NCBI GenBank assembly: GCA_034336665.1
Contig: CM067592.1
Span: forward strand, 31,989,942-32,053,941
Length of the DNA stretch: 64,000 bases
DNA from: Luscinia megarhynchos
Lineage: Eukaryota > Chordata > Aves > Passeriformes > Turdidae
Direction: 5' to 3'
How positions within the stretch are numbered: the first letter of the stretch is position 1; each line of letters opens with the position of its first letter. Position numbers and translations under genes: made by a program. The notes below the pieces were generated by a model. That model was given only the letters and a program-made list of their open reading frames with translations, did no database searches and was not told where the DNA came from. Of this stretch, positions 48,836 to 60,120 are shown piece after piece.

Positions 48836-51509
48836 AGCGATTTCAAGATCATTTCAAGATCGTTTAGTATCATTTATTTAACTTCATTATAGCATTGTTT
48901 GAGCAAGTAGAATGTCTTAATCTAGGGTTATGTACTTCTACAAAATAATTCAAAATGACATTACTTAGACCCTGCTTTTCCTGAACTTGGTAATGTAAAC
49001 CCAGAAGTAAAGATGATCTGTTAATGAACAATTTTTTTGACATTTCTAAGACTGTTATGCTACATACTATGACTTGTCCAAAGCAACAAAGCATAATGCA
49101 AAATAAAGGATGTAGTGTAGCAACCAGCCTCCTGAACTATGGTCTGAATCTTTAAACAGTCTAAGTACAATAATATTTCTTGCACTCACTTTATGTTTTT
49201 AGAGCAAGAACATCAAGTTTTAGCTTGACAAGAGCCATTTCAGCATGCTGAAAAACAATGAGATATTTGATCTTCAATTATTTCAATATTCATGTTAATT
49301 TGAGCTAATAATGCTGTATTCTTCCTTGGCTAAGTTTTCACTATATTAAGTTGCAGTCTACCATTCTGATAGAGGGATTTAGTGCTTCACTCAGAGAAAT
49401 GCAGATGGGTCAATAAAGTTATTTTTCTGTTTTTGAGAAATCCACATCAAAAAGAAAAAATGAGTTATTCAGATTAAACCACATGGGATGCAATTATCTT
49501 AATTTCTTAAAAATATGGTTGCAAATTTCCTAGAAGAAGATCAATATCTTTGTTGTAGTTTGACTGCCACATAATGGTTTCAAAGACACCAAATATTATC
49601 GTCCCATAAATAGTAAACTGGTGAACCTTGGAGATAATTAAAATATTTATGTATTTATAAATCAGTGACCTGAGAGAAATTCCTTTCCTGACTTTTGAAT
49701 TTGGTGAAATAAGTCTCCTAGAAAAAATGACACAGCCATCCAAATAGTTTTTTGAGTTCTCCAGGAAGAACAATGTGATATCACCATTAATATTTTTGTT
49801 AATATGAAAATTAAAAAGAGTAAGTATTGCATAAATCACTTTTCTCTTAAAAAACCCACAATGTAGTTGTTACCTGGTTTAAAGAGAAATGTCCTTACAA
49901 TGCGAAGGGTTTTATTCATAGATTATTTTTTAAGTTTCAGTCACTACTTGAAAAAAAATATACTGTAGTGATCAATAAACAGTTCACCAAAAAATGGAAC
50001 TCCTGAACAGATTTTATTCAGTTTAAAGACATTAAATATTTTTTCTTTTTCTCTTTTTTAATTTTACTGGTGTTATTTATGAAGCTTTATCAGATATCCG
50101 ATTTTTGCATTATTTCTGTGGTATTTTCAACTGATGTTAAGGTGATGAAATATACAGTAAATCTCACTTGGCTATGTTTTGAAGCCCTGAAAAGAATCCA
50201 ACTATTTTCCTTTAGGCAGTCTCTTGGCATCAAAGCAATAATATGCTATACTGCTTTCACATTAATATATAGTGAACTCAGAGAACGTTATTTTTCTCAT
50301 ATTTTATGAATCCAAATGTATTTTAAAAGATTTTTTTTAAGGCATATCATCAGTAAGGGGTGATGGAAAAATAGGAATTTTGGTTAGATGGGATTATCAT
50401 GTAGCATATGTAAAACAGGTTATTGGATTCAAACCATTTCACAGCAAACAGGTGGATCTGTTACAGGAACAACCTTCCTGCTTCTAATACTAATTGAAAC
50501 TTATGTTGCTGTGTGTTAAAGAACAAATGCCAAGGATTAAGATGGCATAAAGCCTACACTAACCTTTTCCTCTGTAATAAGCATGAACAAGAAAGTGTTT
50601 TAGTTTCATGAAACAACTGAAATTATTCTTTATAATAATTCTTGGTGAAGTATTATATTTATGTGCACACAAAAAAGCAAAACAAGAAGCCTAATAATTA
50701 ATTTTCATTCTTTACTGTAAATTCAAGTGTAGGACAAAAATGCAATTCAAGCTCAGCAGTGCTTCATAAAATTTAAGTGTGTATTGCTTTGGAAAACAGT
50801 TTTCATTTCATGTATGAAAAATTAACTTAGCAGCATCGGGTGATCCCAAAGCTTTTGTGTTGGCCCAACAATACATGCCTAAAGCTTATTAAGACATGCC
50901 TGTGGTAGATAATAATTGAAAATAAATTTCATTATCTAAGTTCAGTGTGGAGAAAGTATTCTTTGAGGTGATTGAAGCTTTTTCCCTGATATACTAATAC
51001 TAATACTAATACTAATACTAATACTATTAATCTATTTCTTTAAAAAATCTGATAAAGAACAGAACTAACAGAGAAACAATTAAATGGCAGAAATTAAATG
51101 TGAGCTCAGTGAGAGCTTTGAAATGGATGGGCCTAAATTTTCTCTTATAATGAATTCCCCACAGGCTTTTTTAATCTAAAAATGCAATTAAAAACATACC
51201 AAATAAATTCATCTCTATAAATGAACAAAATTACAACTCAGTATAAAATACTTTGGTAAGAGCAGAAGCAAACAGACTTATTTGAGCAGTTTTTCTCAGT
51301 TATTTCAGTACTTACATATCTTAATTTCTTGTACCCAGTTCAGTAGTGATGAACTGATTCTGGTTCCAAGGAAATGCTTCTTTCTACTACCTCAGAGACA
51401 CCATGCCATCTCTATTGCATTGCTTCTGGCATGCTTAGCCTGTCTCTATTCAAAAGAGAAATAATACTTTTTCTTCTGGTGGACCTTCCTTTTTTTTTTT
51501 TCTTTTCAG
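48836..51509. other. AT-rich non-coding stretch
   Basis: No gene is supported. Contains the (ATACTA)n array at 50991-51026. The minus-strand open frame 49507-49839 (110 codons) has AT-driven composition and no context. Confidence 0.7.
50991..51026 (+). repeat. (ATACTA)n hexanucleotide microsatellite
   Basis: Six perfect tandem ATACTA units (36 bases). Confidence 0.93.
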
Positions 51510-51945
51510 AATAATATAAACTTGAAAGGACCTTCTGGTGGATATCCATAGTACTCAGTGCTTTCTTTGCCTTAGTCTTCTTCAACATGGTCTGCCTGAT
51601 CCACCTGATTCTCTCTTATGAGGGATAAAAAGGCTGGATTTATGAGTATTCTGAGGACACTGGATATTTTATGCATTGTCTGTAGTAAAGCTTTTGACAT
51701 TGTCTACTACAATATTCTTGTATCTGTTTTAGGGCAATGAAGCTTGGGTTGATGAATGAGTAAAACACTTTTAGGTGGTTATGTTGAGATGGTTGTCCAC
51801 TGCCCTGAGGCAAATAACAAGGGACATTCAACAGGATCTGCCCTGGTATCTCTTCTGTTTCACATCTCTCTCAGTAATTGAGAGGAGGAGACAGAGGGCA
51901 TGTTTTTCAGGTTTGCAGATTGCTTCAATCTCCAGTGAACACTCC
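51510..51945 (+). mobile_element. CR1-like LINE ORF2 fossil, sense, internally deleted
   Basis: Two CR1 ORF2 blocks are recognisable in order. The GTGCTTTCTTTGCCTTAGTC block (about 51558-51580) belongs to the linker between endonuclease and RT. The AGTAAAGCTTTTGACATTGT / CTACTACAATATTC block (about 51685-51720) corresponds to the SKAFD motif. After it come remnants of the PQGS-type region and, at 51880-51925, a segment like GAGGAGACAGAGGGCATG...AGGTTTGCAGATT that matches the run-up to the catalytic Asp box. Several hundred bases expected between the first and second blocks are missing. It is highly diverged and its ends are uncertain. Confidence 0.52.
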
Positions 51946-54900
51946 TCCAACAAATGTGCCTGCTTTGCCAGGTTATTTCTCGTAATTTTTGAAAAGCTTG
52001 TAAATAAAGAATGCAAACTATTAATGTCTGTGAGCTCAAGACACCCTAGCATTGATTTCTTAAATGCTTCTGATTCCGAGATGTAGGTTTGAGTGTTAAA
52101 AGTAGAGATAAGTTGATTATAAAATACACATTATGTTTAGCTTAATTTATTTACCTTGGCTTCATCCATTCAGCTTGTGAACTTGTGAGCTATAGCTGTC
52201 AAAAGTGCAAACTCAGAAAATCAAGTTTTCTGTCATTTTTGTTCTGATAGACCTTATGTGTAGATTTTTTTTCCTTTCTCCACCCCACTCCATCCTCCAC
52301 CTGAAAAACTCCTTTTGTCAGGCCAGTGTAAAACTGCAGTCTGATTTTGCTTCACATATTGACTAACCCATTCCTTATGCAACTTTCTTTCCTGCCCCTG
52401 AGGAGTGTTTTGAGTAGAATTTAATATTCATTAATGCTAAACATGCTAGGATTAAGCTGATCTTTAAATTAATGGCCTTATTATTTCTGGCAATTTGAGG
52501 AATCTCATAAACTTAAAAGTCCTGAAAGTTTCTTTTGGTGTTGTAATGCTTCTATTTAGTGTTCTTGTTGAAGCTGGAATGAAAGGAGAGGTTATCAGAG
52601 CAGTTAACATTATTGAGGAGAATAAAGACAGCACAGAATGATTAAAATACTCTTTGGAAATGTGTGTTGGAAACGCAGAACACAGTGTTAAATGTATTTC
52701 TATTTCTGCTTAAGAATGTTTTAGCAATAAACAGTCTCTCGTGCTAATAATTTTCCAAGGAAACTTGCCTAACATTAATCGACCTTGTTTTAACATTCAG
52801 CTAACAGACACATGGCAATTGGACAGGGTCCCACTGTTAGGAACACCCCTACATGAAATGCCCCTCATTACTCATGATCCAAGTGGTATGTATAAAAAGG
52901 CAAAGCAGCCAACTCTCAATCTGTGATTGCCTTTAATGGGGGTGAAGGGGAGTACTCTGGAGCCACGGAAGTTAAAAACAAAGACAAACATAGAAACAGC
53001 ATGGTCAGGGGCTGTTTTAATCACATAATGGGGACATGATATGGTCCAGCTATATTCAACACTTAGGAACACACGGGGCTTCTGAAAACTGAGTGTTTTC
53101 CAAAATGTAATAGTTTCAGGTTCAAATGAGCTGGACTGTTTTGGACTGAGTAATCATATATCTTTCATTCGTGTGTATTTATTACTCAGATTAAAGAGTT
53201 GAACAGCAAATTATCAGGGGCTGCATTCTAACTGTAGTGCAAACTATGCTAAGAGGGAGAGCTGTAGAAGTCAGCATTACTGTAGTTTTTGGGAGATAAT
53301 CTGCATCCTCTGCACAGTGATAGATGGCATAGATTTAGCACTAGATGTTCCACAGCATTGCAAACATAGGAGGAATAAATAGTCCTTGTCTGCTGCTTAG
53401 CTACTGTTTTCAGAAAACAGAAATGAAATGCCTTCCAAAGAGTTGAACTCATTCTGCTCTTCTTTTTGTGGTTGCACTAGGGCAGTCATAATTGGAGAGT
53501 TATTTTTAAAATTATTTTTTTAGTAGTATCTTTTCTGATGGTGAATGACTCATACTTCTAATGTGAAGTGATTACAAGCAATGTTCCTGCACACTGATAC
53601 CTGTTGTTAAAAGAATTACTAACTACCATTAATTTTTTAGCTGTTATTAGAGATTAATATCTGAATTTCTGATATAATAATGATAAATTCTTAAAATATT
53701 AGGTCTGTCATGACTATAGGTGTACGTTTATGGTCTCCTATTAATGGTTGCAAGTAGAAAAAAGGATGCCCTATCCTACTTCTACTATTCCCTAAGTGGA
53801 TGCTAATGACCACTGTTTAAGATTATCAATTGAAAGACATAAAGCTTTGGCCTGATGTAATACAGTTGTTCTTATGTGTAAAGCACTGAACATTCCAGAT
53901 TTTATGTAGTATGTTGTTGCACCTTTAATTGCTTTTCTTTGTTTCATGTACTTCATGTACAACATGAAGCTGAAACAAGATGCTCTGAGTAAAATACTGT
54001 AGTAGCAGTGGGTCTGGTCCAGGCACTTGCAAAGTCTCCACTGGGAAGTGGAACCATTTATTTTTTTGATAATGTAGGTTCTAACCAAATACAAACATGA
54101 AATGTCAGGGAAAAACATGTAGTTTTGCATACTCTGAAAATGTATCTTTAAATTTCAGGTCTCCTTAGCTGGAAGATAAACTTCAGAATATGGAGTCTGT
54201 TTAGGCACGTCTGATTACTGTACATGAAGCCTTAAAAAGCATCATTAGGGTCCTGGCAATCCTCCTAATTTCCTCTGGTAACTTTGAAATTGTTTTCTAC
54301 TAGATACTATGGTGTTGTTCCATATACTGTTGTTTCCCACATAATTGTTTTCAGTATATTAAACACCTAGGGCTGGGGCTGCAGGAATTGAGTTGAAGAG
54401 AGTATCATCCTACTTAAACTAACCTTAACCCTAAGGGTGTATGAAGACAGTTTCATATGAAAGTAAAATTTTTTTCTTGCACTTGTGATTAATAGTATTT
54501 GAATAAACTGTTATTCTCAAGTGCAGTTTTCCCACTTTCATCCATTGTAAATTTAGGTTTTAAAGACTAGGAATGTTATATTTTGTATTGGATTTAATCT
54601 CTGCTTTTATATCAGTACACTAGAGATTCTTAGCTTTACTCACAGATTTTTAATGGATGTTTTGGTCTCTCTGCTTGTCCTCATAGGAATTACAAGACAA
54701 AGACAGAGACAGCCCTGGTCTTAAAATAAATAAGCAAGTATACATAACTGTAGGAAGTAGGGAATAATGGTTTTAATAAAAGGCTAGTAAGTGAATGTAG
54801 TAAGATCCTAATAAGGAATGTAGTAAGATGCTGTTTTGTGTATACCTAGAAAGCATTTTTTTTTGTTTTGTTTCTTGTATGCAATGGAACCAGTTATGTA

Positions 54901-55645
54901 CATAAATCCTCAAGTTTTTTAATACTCTTTAATATTATTTAATATTCTTTAATATTTACCCAACATGCATCTGATTTTTTTACTGTTAAACAATGGAACA
55001 AGTAAGACTTACCTATGTGAGAAGGAGCTTGACAAAATATAGTGCAGCTATTTCAAAATGCTGCCATGAGCACTGAATTAAATACACTGAAACTCTGAGC
55101 TGAGAACATGTAGCTTCAGTGTACTGACATCTTTCAAGCAGATACTCCCAGCAATATATTTGATCTACTAAATACAGGGTATTTAGTTGGTATTGTGACA
55201 ACAAAATGCTTTTGAAAAGTGATTTTCCTGTAAAATCTGGGCCATTACCTCCTCTGTAGGATAACTGGAGCATGCATCAGACTAGAAGTACATCCACATA
55301 GAGAGTGGCAAATGTCCTGACTATACAGCTGACAATGCTTGGGCTCAGCTAAGTTCTGCTCAGCCTTTGCCTTAGTTGGCCTGTAGTACATACTGGATTT
55401 TAAGCCAATAACATGCTGGTCTGAAAAACCAATGAGAATTAGAATGAAGGTTTCAGTAAATTTAAATCTTAATCATGCCTATTTTAACACCACACTGGTA
55501 CAAGTGACCTGAAGTAGCAAGGAATAGTCTAAACTCTAGGCAAATGGTGTGTGTATGTAAATGTTTGTCTCTGCTTGATTTCAATAACTGAGTAGTTAAA
55601 ACAACATGAGTGGGTGTTGTGCTTCTAATTCAGAACTCTGGATTA
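51946..55645. other. AT-rich non-coding stretch
   Basis: No gene is supported. A CACCC-like then TATAAAAAGGC-like pair occurs near 52.85-52.90 kb without other promoter evidence. A GAATGTAGTAAGAT direct repeat lies near 54.80-54.83 kb, and TTTAATATT-type low complexity near 54.92-54.96 kb. Confidence 0.65.
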
Positions 55646-55675
55646 GGGTGGGGGAGGAGTAGGGTGGGGAGGGGG
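55646..55675 (+). other. Strong potential G-quadruplex
   Basis: Five G tracts (G3-T-G5, 7-base loop, G3-T-G4-A-G5) fit the canonical quadruplex rule with spare tracts. It is the strongest such motif in the window and sits at the left edge of a GC-richer, open-frame-dense patch. Confidence 0.7.
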
Positions 55676-57964
55676 AACCTGAGGCCTTAAGGCTTTGGAG
55701 TTTGTTCCAGCTGTGTTTTGAAAAGATGTTGGGAGTTCCCAAATAAAAAGGTTGGTTTTTATTGTTCACTAATACCTCTTTTGCTAGAAAGGGAGAGAGG
55801 GTTGGTTTCCCAAACTTGTCTGTCATCCTCGTAGAATGTGGGGAGTGGAGGCTTGAGGAGCACAAAATGAAATTTCATCGTGTAACCAGGGACTCATTGT
55901 TAACACTGTCAAACATATGGCACAGCTGTGAAATTTTTGTGCCAGGCCTGGTGAGCTAGTGGGAAAGCTTACAAAGCCAAGCAAGCCATTTGGACTGATG
56001 GTGTTGTTAGTAGGAGGAAGCAAATGATAAAACAATTTTATTTAAATGCTTAGAAAAATAGTCCTGTGATTTATTTCCTAAGACCCCAGATGTACTGTAC
56101 TATACTGTACTACATAATTGAGACAGCATTCTCTGATGTAATAAAGACATAAAATGTGTGTGGGTGTGCGGGGTGAGAAAGGAGTAGTGGAATTGAGGGC
56201 AAGTTGAATAAACTGTTGGAGATTTGGATCTGGGTTTTTTTCTCTCAGTGCAGAGTGTAAAATGCTAGTATGCCCCATAACCAAAAGGCTCTTAAAAGTA
56301 ACGGTGGGCTCAGAAGGGTTGGTTTTTGCTGCAGATCAAATCCCTGGCAAGCCATTTCCTGTGTATGTAAAGATGGTTCAGATTTTGTCGTTGTTGTCAG
56401 CGCTAGGAAGGTTAATGACCAAGGGATTGGGTGTGGAGAGGGGAGAGGTTCGAGCTACTTTGCCAGACTTCAGATCATTAGCAGGAAGCAGCCAGGAGGA
56501 AACGTGCTGTTTCTGGAGCCCTGTTCACTGCTCCTAGAGCAACGAGAAACAGGCAGGGGTTTGGGTAGCAAAAATGGCCATGCTGGCTACACAATTTGTA
56601 TATTGCTCTGATGGTTTCCTCAGACCACAAGGTTTTTATATTGGCTCCCAGCCACAATTTGAGGATTGTTTTAATACATATAAGAAATTAAAAATACTTT
56701 CAATTATATTTGTAACTGAAGATATCAAGACATATGAGGATTTTTGTTTCTTTCTCACTACTTTGAATTTGTCTCTGTGTGTGTGTGTGTGTTTTTAGCA
56801 TGAGACAAAAGGTAATAGTGAAAATAATTATAAAATATGTAGAATAAATTGGTATTGGCATTTTCTGTATTTGCAAATTCAAAATTCTTTTAAGTTTTAT
56901 TTTCACTGAGTTTAATTTAGCCCATTGTCACATGTGATTATCTTTTTAACTTTGGAGGATAAAGTACGTACCATGAAAGTAGGGGATTTATGATACTGAC
57001 TGATGTGCTTATAACTTTTGCTGTTGTTGTTGATTAAATGATTTTCATTCATTTTCCAAGTTCTACTGGCTAACACAGGTACAAATTGCTTAGCCTACCA
57101 TTTTTAGCTGTCTTTTAATTTCCAAAGTATGTTTGGGGTATGAGTTTTCTGTACAAAAACCACAATCTTGCCAGTAATTTTTTCTCCAATAATAAGAATG
57201 AGATCTTTGCCTGTATTCAGCTGGGGCTGTAGTTGTGATTGGCAGACTTATTCTACAATCTCATTAGAGTCTTCTTTTTTAGTAATTAGTTAACAAAATA
57301 ATTTTTCTCACAGACAATTTTTAAATACATAAAACCATACCTGGCTGTTTTATTTTTACTCTTCTTGAACAATTCTTTCCTCACATTACCTGCATTTAGA
57401 AGTTTTTGGGGTTTGGTTTTACAATTAGATTTATGTCTTCTGCATGTCACTGTAGTCTGTTCTACGTGTTGATGAGTCTTCTTACACAATTCTACAAAAA
57501 TATTGCTTATTTCTTACAGACTTCATTAATTTTATAAAACAAGTTTGTATCTTTTTCACCCTCTGTAATTCCTACTTTATTTTTGCTCTCCACTTATTGA
57601 TATCATCTGTGATTTCTCCAACTTTTCAGTGGAATTTTAAAATCTATTTTAATATTTTATTTTATCTAATTTTCTGTCTTCTGTGATTCAGAGTTATGAA
57701 ACCAAGCCTTTCTTCTCTTTATGGTTAATGCTCTTCAGTTTCCTACTTACCTGGACCAAGAAAAGATTTTGTTTTAAATTTTGGCCTATGTACATGCAGA
57801 GGCCTGTTTCCATTTCTTCCTTTTGACAGCTAAAGGTGATCTACAGCAGCAGTTCTTTATTTTTGTCATTATACAACTCAGTTCTTCTAATAAGCAAAAT
57901 AATTGGATTATAGGTCACCTGAATGTCTATTTGTCTTCCATCAAGTTACCTAGTTATTAGGCAT
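55676..57964. other. Stretch with open-frame-dense patch, unassigned
   Basis: Between 55.7 and 56.6 kb base composition rises and several overlapping frames are open: minus 55596-55865, plus 55762-55959, minus 55823-56035, plus 56262-56537 and plus 56270-56611. None has a convincing exon structure. A TGTAC/TATAC tandem patch lies near 56.09-56.11 kb and a (TG)n run at 56776-56792. The rest is AT-rich. Confidence 0.55.
56776..56792 (+). repeat. (TG)n dinucleotide run
   Basis: Perfect alternating TG for 17 bases. Confidence 0.9.
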
Positions 57965-58020
57965 TTGGACTAGATGATCATTGTTGATCCCTTCCAACTG
58001 AACTACTCTGTTCTGTTCTA
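57965..58020 (+). mobile_element. CR1 LINE extreme 3' end, sense
   Basis: About 55 bases matching the CR1 sense 3' terminus: ACTAGATGATCATTGTTGAT, CCCTTCCAACTGAACTACTC and a TGTTCTGTTCTA tail corresponding to the ATTCTATGA repeat. It is a very short 5'-truncated insertion. Confidence 0.75.
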
Positions 58021-59429
58021 ATTCTTTTTTATTGTTTTGTTACCAATCTGAAAGTCAGACTTTTTATATTGCTTAGGAAATATATATGTTTGTAAAATGT
58101 GTTTCATGTATCTCTGTTCTCCAGAAGTTTCCTTCTTGTAATGCTGCTGATTATGGCACCATATGTCAATCATCTCTTTCTTTATCTAAGGCATGGCTAT
58201 TGCATGGACACTCACAGGCAGAAAGTTCCTTTAAGAAAAAGCCCATGGCTTTTTAATAAAAAGCTCATGGCATAGGATAGAACTCTTGCTAATTCTTTCA
58301 GACAGGATGATCATTTACTGTCCAAATCATGATCTCAAGACTCCTTGCTGTCTTCAGCAGGATCAGGTGAAACTCTCTGAACCACTTTTTACATTTGGAT
58401 GGTGCTGTGTGACCACTCTTTCACACATGTGATCCTTTATTATTGGTTGGCTTGGATTACAGAGAAACTAGCTTCTAAACATATTCACCATGTACAAAGG
58501 ACTGTTGTACATGACCCTGTCTGCTCTTGCAGAGCTCCTACTGACTGTTTATAACTGTTATATTTCTGCACCTTTTATTCAGTTCAAAATAGGGGATAAG
58601 TGCAGGAAGGTTGGGATTTCTCCACCCAGGATGCTAAACACCATATTGAAACATACAATCTGGTACATCCACTTTTACGAATTTTCAGGCAGCGTCTTCA
58701 AGAGAATCCAAAATTTCCACATAGAACACTTCTGGATGAAGTAGCCAGACATTTTGTTCTGAAAATGGCTAAAATTTAGCAAGTCCCCTCTGTTGTAGTT
58801 AACTCACTGTTCCAGTTCAATCATTTTTCTCACCGATGCAGCCTAAGGAGATACTTGGTTATGTAGGGATTTCATGGCTGAAGTTCACTGGGTGCTCACA
58901 CAGGCACATCCCTGATACTAGGCTAGACCATATTTATACCAACAGGACAAACATGAGATATTTTCCTTTTAATTTAATGGAATTTTCCTTAGTTTATTTT
59001 TGTTCTTGAAAAATTGCTTGGTTTGACTCTCACTAGAATGTATACCATGAAAATGAGAGACAAAGGGCACACATTGAAATGAGAAATCCTCTAGCTTTCC
59101 TATGAAATGAAGGAATGTAATCAGCAGTTTCCTGACATTATGTTTTCATTCTTTTACACTTCTTTGTGTTACCTTGTTATTCTGAATTACAAGCCCTTTT
59201 TTCTGAAGGACTGATATTTCCTGCTTTTGCAGGCTTTATGCTTCATTTTACAGGGTATCACTGCTCAGGAGGTTGGCTGGTACCTGGGAAGCTGGAGACT
59301 TTGATCAGCATTTTCAAACATTTTGTTTTAGCGCTTATATTCCTTAAGTCTTCGCCTGAATGACTTAGTACTTATTGATTACTTTGTTTAATGGCCCTTG
59401 TGTCATTGAAGCTGGATGTCTGCCATACC
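58021..59429. other. Non-coding stretch
   Basis: No gene is supported. Near 58.235-58.27 kb AAAAAGCCCATGGC and AAAAAGCTCATGGC form a short direct repeat, the first copy lying within an imperfect palindrome. If the candidate exon at 59639-59786 is real, the right part of this interval could be its 3' UTR: ATTAAA lies on the minus strand at 59387-59392, about 250 bases after the stop. Confidence 0.55.
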
Positions 59430-59585
59430 AGTGACCCACTGCGGTTCTCTCTAATCTCCTCCTTTCCTGTGTCTTTCTTTGGAAAAGATAGAAGTAACAG
59501 CTACAGAATGCTTTCAAGCGTGTGGCCAGTCTTCTCCGGAGTAAGGGCTGTAGACTGCACAGCTGCAATTCCTTAGTGGAAGCAG

Positions 59586-59711
59586 ATGAACCGTGACCTA
59601 CTGCCGACAGCCACTTCGGGTTACATCATCTCACTAAGTCACCACCCACTGCTGAAGACAGCCAGCCTGCGGGACTCGGCGAACAGGCTGCCTTCCACTG
59701 ACACTTCATGA
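59586..59711 (+). other. Short open frame in CpG pocket (41 codons)
   Basis: ATG at 59586 to TGA at 59709-59711, immediately preceded in frame by TAG. The start context is weak (C at -3, A at +4). Composition is protein-like (for example MNRDLLPTATSGYIISLSHH). It overlaps the candidate minus-strand exon over 59639-59711, so it may be only the mirror of a real frame on that strand. Confidence 0.15.
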
Positions 59712-59786
59712 ATTAGCAGCTCGGGGCTCCTCGGGAGGAGGACAGCTGGCATCTCCTCCTCCTCAGAGACCTGGGGTTTGCGATCC
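59639..59786 (-). CDS. Candidate terminal coding exon, unknown protein
   Basis: A minus-strand open frame begins right after a strong acceptor (pyrimidine-rich TCCTCTTTTCCCTGAACTTC followed by TGCCACAG, AG at 59788-59787). It encodes 48 whole codons and ends at TGA (59641-59639). The first base completes a split codon, so the intron phase is 2, the same as for the candidate exon at 7716-7881. The product is hydrophilic and non-repetitive: an acidic DRKPQVSEEEEMP start, a PRSPELLIHEVSVEGSLF middle and an ESRRLAVFSSGW end. No family was recognised and no membrane segment is seen. CpG-rich coding-like composition sets it apart from its AT-rich surroundings. A possible ATTAAA signal lies about 250 bases downstream. 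Alternatives: an alternative last exon, a conserved non-coding element that happens to be open, or the shadow of a plus-strand frame. Confidence 0.42.
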
Positions 59787-59813
59787 CTGTGGCAGAAGTT
59801 CAGGGAAAAGAGG

Positions 59814-59918
59814 ATGGATTACAGAAAGCTTCTCCTCGCTGTTTTCGAATATGTTGTCCTTTTGGCAACAGTGATTTTTTTTCTTGTTTGTTTTGGGGTT
59901 TTCCCTCTCTGCTACTAG
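59814..59918 (+). other. Short open frame, possible membrane micropeptide (34 codons)
   Basis: ATG with a favourable start context (A at -3, G at +4) leads to a 34-residue product: a short basic head (MDYRK) then an almost wholly hydrophobic stretch (LLLAVFEYVVLL, ATVIFFLVCFGVF) able to span a membrane once, ending at TAG. It lies inside the CpG-rich pocket. T-rich DNA readily encodes such hydrophobic stretches, so chance is likely without expression data. Confidence 0.15.
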
Positions 59919-60120
59919 GCTAGTATATTACCTAAAGAGAGACATTCTTCATGCAGAATATCCGAGGGAAAGTGTTGAAGATGAATTCCCGTTCTCACAT
60001 GACATCCTCTTGATTCTCATTAAAATATGACCGCATGTCTCTGTTTTTTATCATCCGTGTACTACACTTCAGCTCTTAAGAGGAGTGATGTGCACTGCGA
60101 TGAGCAAACGCTTCATCTCG

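Larger units (their letters stand above)
59430..60120. promoter_or_regulatory. CpG-rich pocket, possible promoter or exon-bearing island
   Basis: This is the only part of the window where CpG dinucleotides are repeatedly seen (for example TCCGGA, GCCGAC, TTCGGG, CTCGGCGAAC, GCTCGGGGCTCCTCGGG, TTTGCGATCC, CTCGCT, TATCCGAGG, AAACGC). Base composition is also higher than its surroundings. Such pockets in AT-rich vertebrate DNA usually mark promoters, exons or conserved elements. It holds the candidate minus-strand exon and two short plus-strand open frames. A GC-rich retroelement 5' end was considered but not recognised. Confidence 0.5.

Noticed and set aside
49507..49839. Minus-strand open frame of 110 codons
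   Set aside because: Composition is driven by AT-rich sequence and there is no exon context or recognised family.
52840..52905. TATAAAAAGGC box with a CACCC-like element upstream
   Set aside because: No open frame, CpG enrichment or other promoter feature follows; TATA-like strings are frequent in AT-rich DNA.
54421..54440. Interstitial telomere-like CCTTAACCCTAAGGG
   Set aside because: Only about one and a half degenerate telomere units; better described as a short palindrome by chance.
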